The notes beneath the pieces are model-generated. The model was given only the letters and a program-made list of their open reading frames with translations, made no database searches and had not been told where the DNA came from. This document shows, one piece after another, positions 1-11,217 of a stretch of DNA of 64,000 bases. The translations under genes were made by a program, and so were the position numbers. The stretch comes from Watersipora subatra. Taxonomy: Eukaryota > Bryozoa > Gymnolaemata > Cheilostomatida > Watersiporidae. Positions within the stretch are counted from its first letter, which is position 1. Each line of letters opens with the position of its first letter. The DNA is taken from NCBI RefSeq assembly GCF_963576615.1, contig NC_088708.1:46921196-46985195 (forward strand), read 5' to 3'.

Positions 1-26
1 TTATTGTTTTAAAAATATAATGATAT

Positions 27-30
<4 letters not shown>

Positions 31-95
<65 letters not shown>
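31..95. repeat. (TA)n microsatellite
   Basis: Uninterrupted TA dinucleotides. The apparent ORF across it translates to alternating Ile-Tyr and is not a gene. The following 700 bases are AT-rich with no gene I can support. Confidence 0.97.
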
Positions 96-101
<6 letters not shown>

Positions 102-840
102 GCATGTGGTAGCGTATAAATTAAAACCATCAAAAATTTACAAATCCTGTAGTGAAGTTTATCTTATCTTGAAATTATCGGTGTGGCACTCCTTTGTCTG
201 CGCATGCTAAGGTGAGGCCGGGTTCAGACCTGGGGACAGCTGCGTAATCTCGACTCATTATGTATTCAACAGCTGGAAAGCAAACAAATTGTGTAGCTGC
301 GTATGGGCATCAAATTAATTTAATTGCGCAAATGACAACATTTCTTTCTGTAGGACATAATAGTCGCGCACTCTGAGCTTGTAGTCCATGAGCGATCGCT
401 TGCATAACAGGTACTCTGTCACACGTGTCTTAGATGCTATATTGGTTTGAACCAGGCCTAAGTAAGGCTGTAAATCTAACTCATTCCATCTCGTTACAGT
501 CAGGCTTTTAGCTTTAGTTTCTGATTTAGACAAACAAGGATAGGCTAAAACTCTATTTAAGAAATAGGACAGATAGTGGAGGTAGCAGGTATGTGTGCTT
601 ATGCTTTAGCTCTGGCTTACCATGTACTTTGGGGATTACATTGAACTAAAGAATTTATGGTTGTCACTCATCTAAAGTAACAAAAAATTAGGACTTTTAT
701 TAGAAGCCTGAATGATTGTAGCCTAACATTTATTTCATATTCATGTTTTTAACGCAGTCATTCTGACTTTATATATGTGTTAGTCGTATAACAACTGAAA
801 AGCAGAAAATCAAAGAAGAGAAAGGCTGTTATGAATCCTT

Positions 841-1910
841 AGATATAAAGTTATAGGGAGCAAAAAATATGCAGGTACAAAAACCCACCTGACCGCGCAG
901 GCCAAGACAACATATGTAGTTTTAAAAGCTGAAGATAACTGTAGAAATGTCAAGTGATTTGCAAGAATTGAGAGTCGCTATCCTTGGTAATGTTTCCGTA
1001 GATATGGATTACAGAAAAATGTTGTCTTGCTAACTGGTTGCTAGATGCATGCTTTACATTAAAGCTTCAAGGTCGCGAATGATAAGTTTTTTAACTTTTT
1101 AAAGATTTCAAAGGATTTAAAAATGTACAGCAACTGTTTCAATAATATGGTTTACAGAAGGATGTTTAAGAATTGAATAGTGAAATGGTATATAATTTAT
1201 ATTGTAATATTCATACAAAAATTATTTCCGTACCATATGCTTATCAAAGCTTCCATTGCAAGGCAAAAGTTAGCAGTAGTTCATTTTTCAGTATAGAAAT
1301 TTAGGACGAAAAATGGATGTAAAATGAGCAACATTGTATAATGCTAGAACTACATGTAGCATCAGCTTTGCTAACAAGGCTTTGTGAAGGATATTAGATA
1401 CGCATGAAATGAGAAAAATCTTTTACCATGGATGTTTATATTATTGAATGATATTATTAATATTCCCAGTTGCAGATATTACTTAAGAGAAAATGACTAT
1501 TTTGCCATAAGCTTAGCTTTTGAACATTTTTTTGATTGGCTAATCAACCATGATACAGATACATGCAAAATAATTAAGCTCTCTGTATAGTGTATACACA
1601 TTAATATGCTAGTTAGCAACAAATTTGTGTGTAGCATTAGCAAAATCAATGACTAAAATTTGCTTTATAGTTTTCCAGTGTGCTGCAGGACCCTTTTTGT
1701 CTCTTGTGAGCTTTAGCTTTCAGAGCCAGACATTACCCAGTTCAAGAACTGAAGGTCATAATCTAGTAGCTAGTATTATTTAACCATCCATTTGTATATA
1801 GCTGAGGGTATGGCATTATGTAATAGCATGGCTGGTGGTTGTTTAGTTCAGGCTAATCCCATCGGCCACTGTCAACACCTCGCTGGCACCTGTACATGCA
1901 TTACTCATGC
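841..1910 (+). repeat. Tandem duplication, unit 1, part A
   Basis: This stretch aligns with 3776-4355. Shared landmarks are a block with 'GTAGAAATGTCAAG' (near 942 and 3880) and a long near-identical block beginning 'TTTCAGAGCCAGACATTACC' (near 1708 and 4143). Unit 1 carries about 480 bases (roughly 1021-1500) absent from unit 2. Part A is followed in both units by a homologous part B, so the whole is a tandem duplication of about 3 kb with large indels. No coding is recognised in part A. Confidence 0.8.
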
Positions 1911-1919
1911 TTCTTTGTC

Positions 1920-2826
1920 TAATGGTGCGTGTACACTGGCCGATTTTGTCACCCATTTTGTCGAGCACAGACCAATTTGATGAGTCGGTGTTGGCATCGG
2001 TAGGTGTGAGCAGAGAGATCGGTGTTGGTGCTGATTTGAAAGTCGGTGTCAGTGAATCCCAGCAGCTTATCAGCCAATCATAAGCTAGGAGCCTCTGATT
2101 AAATGAGCCTAAGCTTTAATGGCAGTTCTAAGTTTATGAAACGAAAGGGCTAGGTTTAATGAGAGGCTAGGAGACTGTCATTAAACTTTCCCTAGTGCTC
2201 TTTCTGATAGTGAGCTTTTATTTAAATTAATTAAAAGTGAATAGCCAGTGGTATGACTACTACTAGTTCTACTACATGTACTACTTTAAAGGAATTTGCC
2301 GGCCCTTACTTGGCACGACCTAAATTATTTCATACAGAAATAAATTGAGTGTGATTTTATTCAAGGTTTTATTAGCGAAGGAAATTTACTAGCCGAGGAG
2401 CGTACGGCCATTCGCTCTGTTTACTAAGTGAACGTTGCGCCCTTATAGACAATAAAATTGCCCGTTCCGGCTAACGGAACCGAGTAGGAACACCAGGTAA
2501 CAATGTTTAAATGGCCAATAATTAGGCCCGCTAGTGCGTTGATATGACAACATAAACGACGACAATTGATAGCCTAACGAGTAACAAGGCTATAATAAAA
2601 AGGAAAACACATATAATAAAATATTTATAGACATAAAATATATACAAACATATAATTACATATAATACAGACTGTCAGAGCTCCCGCAGCAGATCCTGCC
2701 ATCAACAAAATCTAATCGTCATCGGAAGATTCCATTCGGCATTCAGTAGTTGCTTCTAGCGGTAGTACTAGGAGCAGTAGTAATAGTGTAGTACTAGTAT
2801 ATAATTTTCCACATCAAACGCGTTGA
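1920..2826. other. Insertion-rich spacer present only in unit 1
   Basis: Unit 2 has only about 290 unrelated bases (4356-4646) at this place. The stretch contains a segment resembling a miniature-transposon end ('GTGCGTGTACACTGGCCGAT' near 1924), an LTR-like dispersed repeat (2285-2586) and AT-rich filler. No gene is supported. Confidence 0.5.
2285..2586 (+). repeat. Dispersed LTR-like repeat, copy 1
   Basis: About 300 bases matching 18083-18378. Both run from 'TAAAGGARTTTGCCG', through 'ACTTGGCACGA', 'TTATTAGCGAAGGAAATTT' and 'GAGGAGCGTAC', to a TAACA end. The better copy begins TG and ends CA, as LTRs do, so a solo LTR is the favoured reading. I find no clean target-site duplication and no internal region. 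It could instead be part of a longer DNA repeat. Confidence 0.5.
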
Positions 2827-3700
2827 TTTTTAAATTTAAAAATCATATTGTTTTAACTAATTATAATAGGAAAGGGTGGAGTACTATTTAAGATAGGTTT
2901 TTCTGTAGACCCACATTACAAAAATCATAATTAGCAATCAATATATGTAGCTCTGGTCATGACATTAAAATTAACATTTTTGTGGTTTAGTGTCATGCTT
3001 AGCCTCTGAACATTGATTTCAATGTTTTCCAATGTTTCTAACTTGAAAGTTTTGAACTCTTGAGATTACACCATACTGACCCTCTTATAAAGCTTAACCC
3101 TGTCTATAACAAATATGCTTTCATCTAGTTCTTAATAGCCTAGCCGACTAACCTTACCCACACTGTGTAGTACTGTCCTGATTGTATTGTGGCTGATCTT
3201 TGTTAGTACAAATTAGGGTTTGGCACTAGCAGTGAAACTCACTGAAAATTCATGGGGTTATCTTCTCTCAAATCTTGTAATTAGAAAGTTTGAGTATTTT
3301 TATCTTGTTGGCTAGAATTTAGACTGCTGCGTGTGAGATTTGGTGCTTGAATTATTTGAACAGAATGGATTAATGCCGGGTTTACTGGGACTGAAAGATG
3401 TGTGATATTCAACAACCAGGCTTGCTACGAACTAATGCAACTATGGAAATAATTATAATTGCATTTCAATATCATGATGACTAAGCTGGTGTCTTGTAAT
3501 AATTTAGGTTGTACACATAAAACACCATAGATATAGCATGTTTCAGTCAGTTCTACTAGTACAATTAAATATGACATGGAGTCGTGTAGTGTTTTTATAA
3601 TTTTAGTCTCCATTCTTCTTATTTGAGATTCTGACGCTTGTCGCCAATGTTTTTGTAGTTCTACCTGCAAAATGATAAAAGTTATTTTCACCTGTAAAAT
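2827..3700 (+). repeat. Tandem duplication, unit 1, part B
   Basis: Closely matches 4647-5520, starting from 'AAATCATATTGTTTTAACTA' and sharing 'GGAAAGGGTGGAGTACTATT'. It contains minus-strand exon-like segments at 3243-3390 and about 3590-3664. Confidence 0.85.
3243..3664 (-). pseudogene. Decayed minus-strand exon pair, unit 1
   Basis: Read on the minus strand, a good acceptor (TCATTTTGCAG) precedes an open segment from 3664 rich in Gln, Lys and Arg (it includes 'RQASESQIRRMETKIIKTL'). A second segment, 3390 to 3243, lies between a CTTTCAG acceptor and a GTGAGT donor. It encodes a Ser/Gln-rich stretch ('NSSQQDKNTQTF') that is closed by a TAA in this copy. The paralogue at 5038-5457 keeps the second segment open but has stops in the first. 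I do not recognise the protein. The acceptor and donor are conserved in both copies, which argues for former exons rather than chance ORFs. Confidence 0.4.
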
Positions 3701-3775
3701 TACAATTTAAGTATATATATTGAACAATACTTAAATTGTTCTATGTACTCGAAGAAGAGATAGAGATAAGGTTTG

Positions 3776-4355
3776 AGTGATCAAAAAAGATATATGTGTA
3801 TGCAGGGACAAGAACACTCCAGATAACCTAATCGCAAACCAAAAAAACCTCTGTAGTCATAAAAGCCGAAGAAACTGTAGAAATGTCAAGCGATTGGCAG
3901 TAGTCGAGAGTTGCTATAATTCATAATGCTTTGGTAGATATGAATTACTAAATAATTTTTCAGCAGGCTTAGCTTTTGAACCATGATACAGATACATGCA
4001 AAATAATTAAGCTCTCTGTATACACATTAATATGCTAGTTAGCAACAAATTTGTGTGCAGCATTAGCAAAATCAATGACTAAATTTGCTTGATAGTTCTC
4101 CAATGTGCTGTGGGACACCTTTTGTATCTTGCAAGCTTTAGCTTTCAGAGCCAGACATTACCCAGTTCAAGAACTGAATGGCATAATCTAGTAGCTAGCA
4201 TTATTTAAACATCTATTTGCGTATAGCTGAATGTATGGCATTATGTAATAGCGTGGCTGGTGATTGTTTAGTTCAGAGAAATGGCTAATCCCATCAGCCA
4301 CTGTCAACACCTCGCTGGCACTTGTTTACATGCGTTACTCGTGTGTCTTTGTCTA
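3776..4355 (+). repeat. Tandem duplication, unit 2, part A
   Basis: Counterpart of 841-1910, shorter by the roughly 480-base block missing before the 'CATGATACAGATACATGC' landmark (near 3983). Confidence 0.8.
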
Positions 4356-4431
4356 ACTTGTGATGTACTGTCTAACTTATTTTGGTCAACATGAATGCAT
4401 GCTCACCATCAATTGTCTTTTTTTTCTGTAG

Positions 4432-4597
4432 ATTCTGCAATCGTGTTTCGTAATGATGCTATGATGCCTGACTTGCTATTGGTTGCAGGTATGTACTGAC
4501 AAGATAAAACAGTGTGACGCCTTTTTCAATTTTATTTTCAGGGTTTAATTATATGGTCTATAATTTTGATAACAACTGTGTCTTAGTCTTTAGCTGA
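4432..4597 (+). CDS. Possible last two short exons of an unrecognised gene
   Basis: Exon a is 4432-4488 (57 nt). It has a strong acceptor (eight T, then CTGTAG) and a strong donor (GCAG then GTATGT). Only the phase-1 frame is open, giving 18 residues (SAIVFRNDAMMPDLLLVA). The 53-nt intron ends in TTTTATTTTCAG. Exon b starts at 4542, is phase-compatible, and runs 17 codons to TGA at 4595-4597. Together they read as a plausible C-terminus. Upstream exons are not identified, unit 1 lacks the segment, and the exons are very short, so this could be chance. No family is recognised. Confidence 0.3.
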
Positions 4598-4646
4598 ACG
4601 CCCTCTTTTTTTGTTATTTTGTTACTGTTACTCATGCCAACAAGAA

Positions 4647-5520
4647 ATTTAAAAATCATATTGTTTTAACTAATTATAATAGGAAAGGGTGGAGTACTAT
4701 TTAAGATAGCTTTTTCTGTAGACCCACATAACAAAAATCATAATTAGCAATCAATATAGCTCTGGTCATGACATTAAAATGAACATTTTTGTGGTTTAGT
4801 GTCACGCTTAGCCTCTGAACATTGATTTCAATGTTTTCCAATGTTTCCAACTTGAAAGTTTTGAACTCTTGAGATTACACCATACTGACCCTCTTATAAA
4901 GCTAAACCCTGTATATAACAATTATGATTTCATCTAGTTTTTAATAGCCTAGCCGACTAACCTTACCCACACTGTGTATTACTGTTATCATGGTATTTTG
5001 GTTGACTTTTGTTAGTAAAAAGTAGTATTATACTCACTGGAAATTCGGGAATTATCTTCTCTCAAATCTTGATATTTAAAAGTTTGAGTATTTTTATCTT
5101 GTTGGCTAGAATTTTGACTGCTGAATTTGAGATTTGGCACAAGAACTCTTTGAGCAGAATGTATAAGTGCTGGGTTTACTCTACTTGAAAGATGTGCAAT
5201 ATTCAGCAACTATGCTTGCTACGGACTAATGCAACTCGGGAAATAATTATAGTTGCATTTAAATATCACGCTGACTATGCTGGTGTCATGTATTAAGTTG
5301 GGTTTTACAAAAAAAACACCGGAGATGTAGCATGTTTCAGTCAGTTCAACTTGTTCAATTAAAATGACATAGAATGGTGTAGTGTTTTTATAATTTTAGT
5401 CTCCAATCTTCTGATTTGAGATTATCACGCTTGTTGTCACTGTTTTTGTAGTTGTACCTGCAAAACAAAAGAAAATTATTTTTTATTTGTTTTTACAATT
5501 TAGGTATAAGGAACAATACT
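4647..5520 (+). repeat. Tandem duplication, unit 2, part B
   Basis: Counterpart of 2827-3700, retaining the same minus-strand exon-like blocks. Confidence 0.85.
5038..5457 (-). pseudogene. Decayed minus-strand exon pair, unit 2
   Basis: Paralogue of 3243-3664. The upstream segment (from 5457 downward) has in-frame stops where unit 1 is open. The downstream segment (5183 to 5038) is open, keeps the GTGAGT donor and encodes a Ser/Gln/Asn-rich stretch. The two units have decayed in complementary places. Confidence 0.4.
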
Positions 5521-5991
5521 AACCAAAACAGTAAATAATGCAGTATCTCATCAATGTTAGCCCTCTGAACTCTCACAGCTGGTATTACGGAATTGCGTAG
5601 GCTGTGGCAGAAACCTTAATGGCGGAATACAGGCTTCCATATGGTTCTGTTTACAAAATATGTTTTTAAGCAACAGCAAAAACTAATAAAATTAATTCTT
5701 TCGCAGGATGTTAGATTTAAAATTTTACTTCCATTTGTAACATTTTTCACTTATCTTTATCTACTTCTTTCATTATAATAACACATTTTATTAGAATGAT
5801 ATCGCGAAACAATCAACATGACTCATTCGTTGGTAGGTCATAAATGACTGTGATACAAATGTGGAATTTTATGATAATAAATATAAATTTCCAGTATATT
5901 TTGAGTCATGAAAAGATGATGAGCGTGCTATGGATGAATATTATCTGTAAATGTTTAATGAGTGTTTAAAATCGTGCGAACTTTTATAGTT

Positions 5992-6174
5992 TTAGCCCGA
6001 ATAATGGTGACATACTGTTTTTTTCTGTTTGATGACATCTGCTGTAGGTTGTCCGACTTTTTGTACTGCTGTTTCACCAAATATCATTGCATTGTTAGCA
6101 CGTTTAGATATATTTGGTAAAAAATTAATAACTTCGGATTGCTGGACATATTGTCTAGGTTTACTGACACGCAT
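5992..6174 (-). CDS. Unassigned 60-codon minus-strand ORF, possibly an exon or transposon fragment
   Basis: Residue usage is ordinary protein-like rather than repeat-derived (for example 'NFLPNISKRANNAMIFGE'), and a TGTCCAG acceptor lies just inside its 5' end. No domain, signal peptide or paralogue in the window helps. Apart from this, 5520-8050 holds nothing I can assign: AT-rich DNA with one short (TA)n at about 6880-6897. Confidence 0.2.
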   Translation of the reverse strand: MRVSKPRQYVQQSEVINFLPNISKRANNAMIFGETAVQKVGQPTADVIKQKKTVCHHYSG

Positions 6175-8056
6175 TGATTAGATCGAGCAAGGATCAACGG
6201 GTTAAAACTCGGTTTCGTATCATAGATTTTTACAAGTTTGTATTTATATTTAACAACTATGATATTATCTTACATGTATTTACATAGCATTGTCTAATTT
6301 ATTTGAAAATTAGAGCTTTAACTAGCAAATGTGGTTGCTGTCTAATGACACAGGCTTGGGTAATATTTCATACCAAGGGTTAGTACAAAGCCATTTGCAT
6401 AGCTATTCATTCATAACATCTCGTGTATTGCTTTTCATTTGACCAGCACTTTATGTATTTCTATATCAAATTCATTGACATACAAACTGGTGGTGACTCA
6501 CGGTTCTTTCATCTATATAGGCCTGGGCGGTCATCAATGTCCTCTTCCTTGCATTGTCTTCCGGAAGATTTTGGGGATGAGTAGATCATAAATGTCAGTT
6601 GAACGCTTCTTCCCTGTCATTAGACACGTACCCAACCTAATTTTCAACAGCTGGTAAGTCATCATTGACTACTTGACTTGATGGGCTTTGTACTTAATGA
6701 CCTCCCATATACTCTCAACACATTAGTCATAACTTATAATAAACTTTCATGGGTAGCAAAATCGTAAATGATACAGAATTTGAAGCGAACACGAGTCAAT
6801 ACACAAACCGGCTATAGGAAATCAATTGATTCTTCAGAAGATTGTGTCAGTCTACCCCAAACCTTCAAAATAAATATGTTGATATATATATATATATAAC
6901 AATAACCAATAAATAGATTTAAGAATTCAAGCAATTTATGTTTACACAAATTCTGTACCATTCACTATCTCACTACCCACTTTCGCCTTGAAATTCTAGA
7001 AAATTAGAGATGCGAGCTTGCAAGGTGGTTTTTGATGTATCACTAAATGCCCAAAGATGCGAAAGGCCAGTTACGGAAACTACATCACTTGGTTTTCCCG
7101 TCAGGTCTGCTTCAGATTTGTTTTAAAAAGGTTGGCTGAAAATGAGAGTATAAGCAAATCGAGGAGTTTCCAGCCAGGAAGAGATGATTCAAAAATTAAA
7201 ATGAAGAAAAAATAGAATTAGCTCTAATATAAGATCAGAACGTTTTTTTCAAGAATGTTTTATTAAGCTGAATTCAGTTATATTAAATTTATACTTTGAG
7301 TTTGTTTATGCAATGCCACAAAAGTGTAGCGTACCAAGCGTGTTGCATCAGGTCTCTCTCTCACAATCATTAGTGCTATGATTCTCTGAAAGGTAAGAAC
7401 TCCATACGGTATGCTACTGTATGGACTGCTGCATACTGCCACTACTCAAAATTATGTTGTACATAATACTGCTACATTTTAATGCAGACCATAACCTTTA
7501 CATAGGTATTTGTAGCCTTGGGGGCATGGGTATAGAGCATGAATAGATAAAATCATGTATTTTTTCATTGTAATATCTCTTATTGGTAGTTTTTTAGAGG
7601 ATGGCAACACAATAATTTATCTTTAGTTAATTTATAAAAAAAACATTTTTGAGATAGGACTTTAAGAAAATTAACTTGCGAGCTTTTGTCCCAGAATGCA
7701 TTTTGCTCTCATATCAGACATGACTGTACAGTAGGCGCTGCTAAAATGAGATGATCAGTTCTAGGAACGTTTACATGATAAGGATTTTTCATTATAAGAA
7801 TGTTAACATACATGTAAATTGTCTAAACCATTTCAGGACCTTTCCAAACTCGCTCATGTGAGAATCTGACTTAAATTCTTTTGAATGTATTGGCGGTGCC
7901 TTAACTGTATTATTGGTTTTCATCGACAACTTTTCATGATCAACCTCATTGGTTTAATAGACCATGATTGTGGTAATTTGACAATAATTTGATGAAAAGC
8001 GCATAGTTTGACGCGACAGCGACTTACAACAATTGACTAAGAAAAAATAGTTTCAC

Positions 8057-8063
8057 TATAAAA
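8057..8063 (+). promoter_or_regulatory. TATA box upstream of the 8137 start
   Basis: TATAAAA, about 75-80 bases before an ATG that opens a signal-peptide-like exon. A start site near 8085-8090 would give a 5' UTR of about 50 bases. Confidence 0.45.
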
Positions 8064-8136
8064 AAGCAATAGTACCTTTTCGTCATCTATTCGTTCTTAA
8101 GAGCTCAAGATTGCAACTCCAACTCGTGACATTCAG

Positions 8137-8254
8137 ATGCACCGACCAATAGCTTTAAAGTATTTATCAACAATTGCACTGCTATATGTACCTATTCTCT
8201 GTTCCGTTGTCACTTCAGACAAATTATCACAAGAGTCAGAATGTCATGGAAATT
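8137..8254 (+). CDS. Candidate first exon of a secreted or membrane protein
   Basis: The ATG at 8137 opens 39 codons plus one base before a GTATGT donor at 8255. Residues 1-25 look like a signal peptide: a short basic start, then a hydrophobic core 'TIALLYVPILCSVV'. A hydrophilic stretch with Cys36 follows. The start is favoured by the TATA box upstream and the absence of an earlier in-frame ATG. The exon ends in phase 1, compatible with the exon proposed at 9647-9746. If the donor is not used, the frame runs to a stop at 8319 as a 60-residue peptide. The family is not recognised. Confidence 0.4.
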
Positions 8255-9646
8255 GTATGTATTATATGTATAATGCTTTATGTACAGTGTTGGGAAAAAA
8301 TCTTTGTCTGCCTGTTTAAGTAAGTGTAGCACTGCAATAAATTCATCATAATTTGGAAATATTTTGCACCGCATACATCAAACCCTGTTTCAAAACAATC
8401 CTAATGAGCTGAAAAATAGAAATAACTAGATTTTAAAATTGCCAAATATCTTCTATTGTATCAACCGCTGCCTACTAATTCACACTGCATACCAGAAAAT
8501 ATGTCATCACAAATTTTGTTATTATCTCTTCTTTAATTATTTTCTAAATTGAAAATAACAGTCTTGTACTGTTATGGGCCCAGAAAAAATCCATTGGGGT
8601 TGTTTTGCATTTTAATATTTTATCTGGTAGCCTTTGCAGACTATAACCATTCTGCAGCCTTAGGCATGCTGTGAACAAGCCTCACGAGCGCTTGAGTGTT
8701 CATAATTTGAAACCAGCAATCATGTTGGACAGCTGGTTTTTTCAAATGCCTTGATCGTGGTAGATCTTTGGTGGTTTGATGCTGCATTCATTTCTTTACC
8801 ACTTAATTTTCTTTAGATTGAAATACTCTAAGCTTCTTCGCTATTTTTCTATTGCTCAGATTGCCCATCGTATGCAGGCGAATGATGAGGTCGTTGAAAC
8901 ATTTCTTATCCGTGGTTGATGTTGACGCTGGTATGAATTCTGGGATCTCTAGCTGTTCCTCTTTTAACAAGCAAAACTGTAAACCTTTGCTGCACATGCG
9001 GTCCAACAGGATCTCTATTGTTGTGATAATATTCCACTTGAAAATTAATAATGTCATATTGCGTTTGAAAATGAGTTAATAAGCACTGATTCACATTGAT
9101 TGGCCTATAAATGATTATTGATCCCTGATTAACCGTAATTTTATTACTGATGGTGTCAACAAGATCTAATGTTAATTTACTTTTAAATGATGCATGGTTT
9201 GTCAGGGTTCAATCCCTCTACATGACTACTACAACAAATTTACCTAAAATGGGCAGTGAGGTTTGAGGTGGACAAATACTTTCTGACACCGCTGTATGTC
9301 GCTTTTTTTTCTCGCAGGTGTGGCGAGACAGACTAACACTCAAATCAAACTTTAGAACTCGCCCGATGATACACTTTAAGTTATATGGAGTTTTTTACGC
9401 GGTACGAAGCAAAAACTTCACAAAATTGCCCGACTTTTTCTAGAATTTATGCTATAGGAGGTATACGTTATAGGAGCATCTACTTTACTCTAAAAGACCA
9501 TGTGAGGTTGTGAGGTACAAATATCATGTTTAAAGTGTGCAATAGCTCCCATGTAGGATACTTTTGCTCCCTCATCACTAATTGAACTTGAAAGTTTATT
9601 GTGTATTATCTAATTTTTATCACTTTTAGCCTTGCTGGTCCTCTAG

Positions 9647-9746
9647 CGCAAAGCCGACCTATTGCTCCGAGATGTGACTCTGGCACTTATGGAATAAAAG
9701 TGCAAGCTGAGTTATCAGTAAAGATTTTGACAGAACCGTTCATGAA
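9647..9746 (+). CDS. Candidate internal exon
   Basis: One frame is open from 9631. A CTCTAG acceptor at 9641-9646 gives phase-1 entry, matching the donor at 8255, and a strong GTGAGT donor follows 9746 (phase 2). The encoded stretch includes 'CDSGTYGIKVQAELSVKI', which looks like real protein. An alternative acceptor (CACTTTTAG, exon from 9630) needs phase-2 entry. An alternative donor at 9718 (GTAAAG) leaves in phase 0. Membership in the same transcript as 8137-8254 is inferred from phase alone. Confidence 0.4.
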
Positions 9747-10025
9747 GTGAGTGTGAGAGTGCTTTAATTTCAATGCTGTAGTTTATCCCATTTTCTTTCC
9801 ACTTAACATGGAATGTTTGATTAGTCTGATATTTTAGGCAGTTTGAGGCCGCTTGTTTTTGGGAAAATGTTTAATTATGACTGCTGATGTACTGGCGGTT
9901 AAGACATTTGAAAAGCTGATAATGGTGTTTTTTATAAAACCCCAACAACAAATTCAGAGTAGTTTTTTGCTTTGTAGCATATTTGACTCAATAGAACAAG
10001 TGTTATCGCTGAAGCATTCTCTTAA

Positions 10026-10790
10026 GGTGAAAACAAATTAGGCGATAATTTGAGCGATATTGTGTTAGAGCTAATCTGCGTTAAAATTCACTCAGCGTGT
10101 TCATGCAGAGCGATAAAGCTAGAATTTCTCTACACAACTTTATTGCTAACGAGATGCATTTTGATTGGTTAGTTCTTACCAGAATGTAATTTTACGGCGG
10201 GTAATTATTTCTTACCGATGTTCAACAACGTACATCAGCTCCAATTTTCTATTTTGTTACGAAACATCTTCAGAACGAACACTCAATTGTTCATGAATTT
10301 AATAATAGCACTCCCAGTTCTGTCCATCATAACAAAATTAAAAAAAAACCGAGATGAAAACCAACATCCGGAGTCAATCGTTGCGCCGGTTGACCATCTT
10401 GAGAATGGTAAATATTTAATATATTAAATATGAAAAACCACTACAAAATAAAATATGTATAAAAAATTGTAAAACCAATACAGCTAAAAATACAAGAATC
10501 GTTTTTCTTTTGTCTTCTTGTAGTGTAGGCAGTGTACACTCTTTGAAAGGGAGATAGGTTTAATAACAAATGTGGAGGTTGTTTATGTTGTAGCCTAGAC
10601 GACGACATTTTGACTGGCCTAAATTTATCAACAACTCCAAAAAAACTAATGATACAGATTTTTATTGGCAGTTTGTGAGCGTGCCCATTATATCATTTGC
10701 TAGTAAATCGCTCAAGTGTGTTTATGCACGCACCAGCGATATCTTCGCCCTCATGACGCTTGCAATAAAATCGCCTAGTGTGTTTGGACC
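10026..10790. mobile_element. TTAA-flanked miniature inverted-repeat transposon
   Basis: TTAA at 10022-10025 and 10791-10794 flanks inverted termini. The left reads GGTGAAAACAAATTAGGCGA. The right, reverse-complemented, reads GGTCCAAACACACTAGGCGA. Similarity continues inward ('GAGCGAT' and 'CAAGCG' motifs). No transposase is present. The 69-codon ORF at 10218-10427 lies inside and is therefore not a host exon. The superfamily is uncertain; TTAA targets suit piggyBac or Kolobok. Confidence 0.6.
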
Positions 10791-11175
10791 TTAAAAGCTC
10801 CTTGCTATATTTTCACAAAAGGCGATTATACCTAAACCTATACATATACTGATAAGGTAACTTACCTCCTCAAATAGAGTTGGCGTTCATTAAAAAGATG
10901 GCGCTCGATTTTCAAAGCAATCTCCTGATGTGGTCCCAAATAGCGGTGCCAATCAAATCAAGGTGCATTCAAATATAGGTTTAACGGTAGCTCACTTTCA
11001 ACATTTTTTCCAATACCAAATTGAAGGTGGTCAGAGACTCTGTGCATAAAGTCCTCATCAACTTATTTTTTTATACAATGTTAAAATCTTTGTTCTTTTG
11101 TAGAAGTTGTTTAATCTGGAGAACGAAGATGAGCTCACCACGCAGAACTATTGTTCTTTAATCATGTTCTCACAG

Positions 11176-11217
11176 AACTAATCATATTGGCCTACAAATG
11201 TTTTGAAAAACTGAAGG
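11176..11217 (+). CDS. Candidate short exon of the 11-20 kb gene
   Basis: Acceptor ATGTTCTCACAG and donor GTAAGT (11218) flank a phase-1 segment encoding LIILAYKCFEKLK. The frame is open upstream to 11133, so a longer exon from 11146 (acceptor CGCAG) is possible. Exit phase 1 matches the segment at 13772. Confidence 0.3.

Noticed and set aside
28..210. ORF of alternating Ile-Tyr, and similar ORFs at 21716-21994, 45533-45843 and 51408-51632
   Set aside because: They are translations of (TA)n microsatellites.
9190..9230. B-box-like GGTTCAATCC suggesting another SINE
   Set aside because: No A box at the right distance and no second copy.
9300..9450. Exon starting after TTTTTTTTCTCGCAG at about 9318
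   Set aside because: The acceptor is strong and a frame is open for about 40 codons, but there is no good donor and the sequence looks repeat-like; too weak to list.
10218..10427. 69-codon ORF with a hydrophobic N-terminus and a donor-like GGTAAA, considered as an exon
   Set aside because: It lies wholly inside the TTAA-flanked miniature transposon at 10026-10790.
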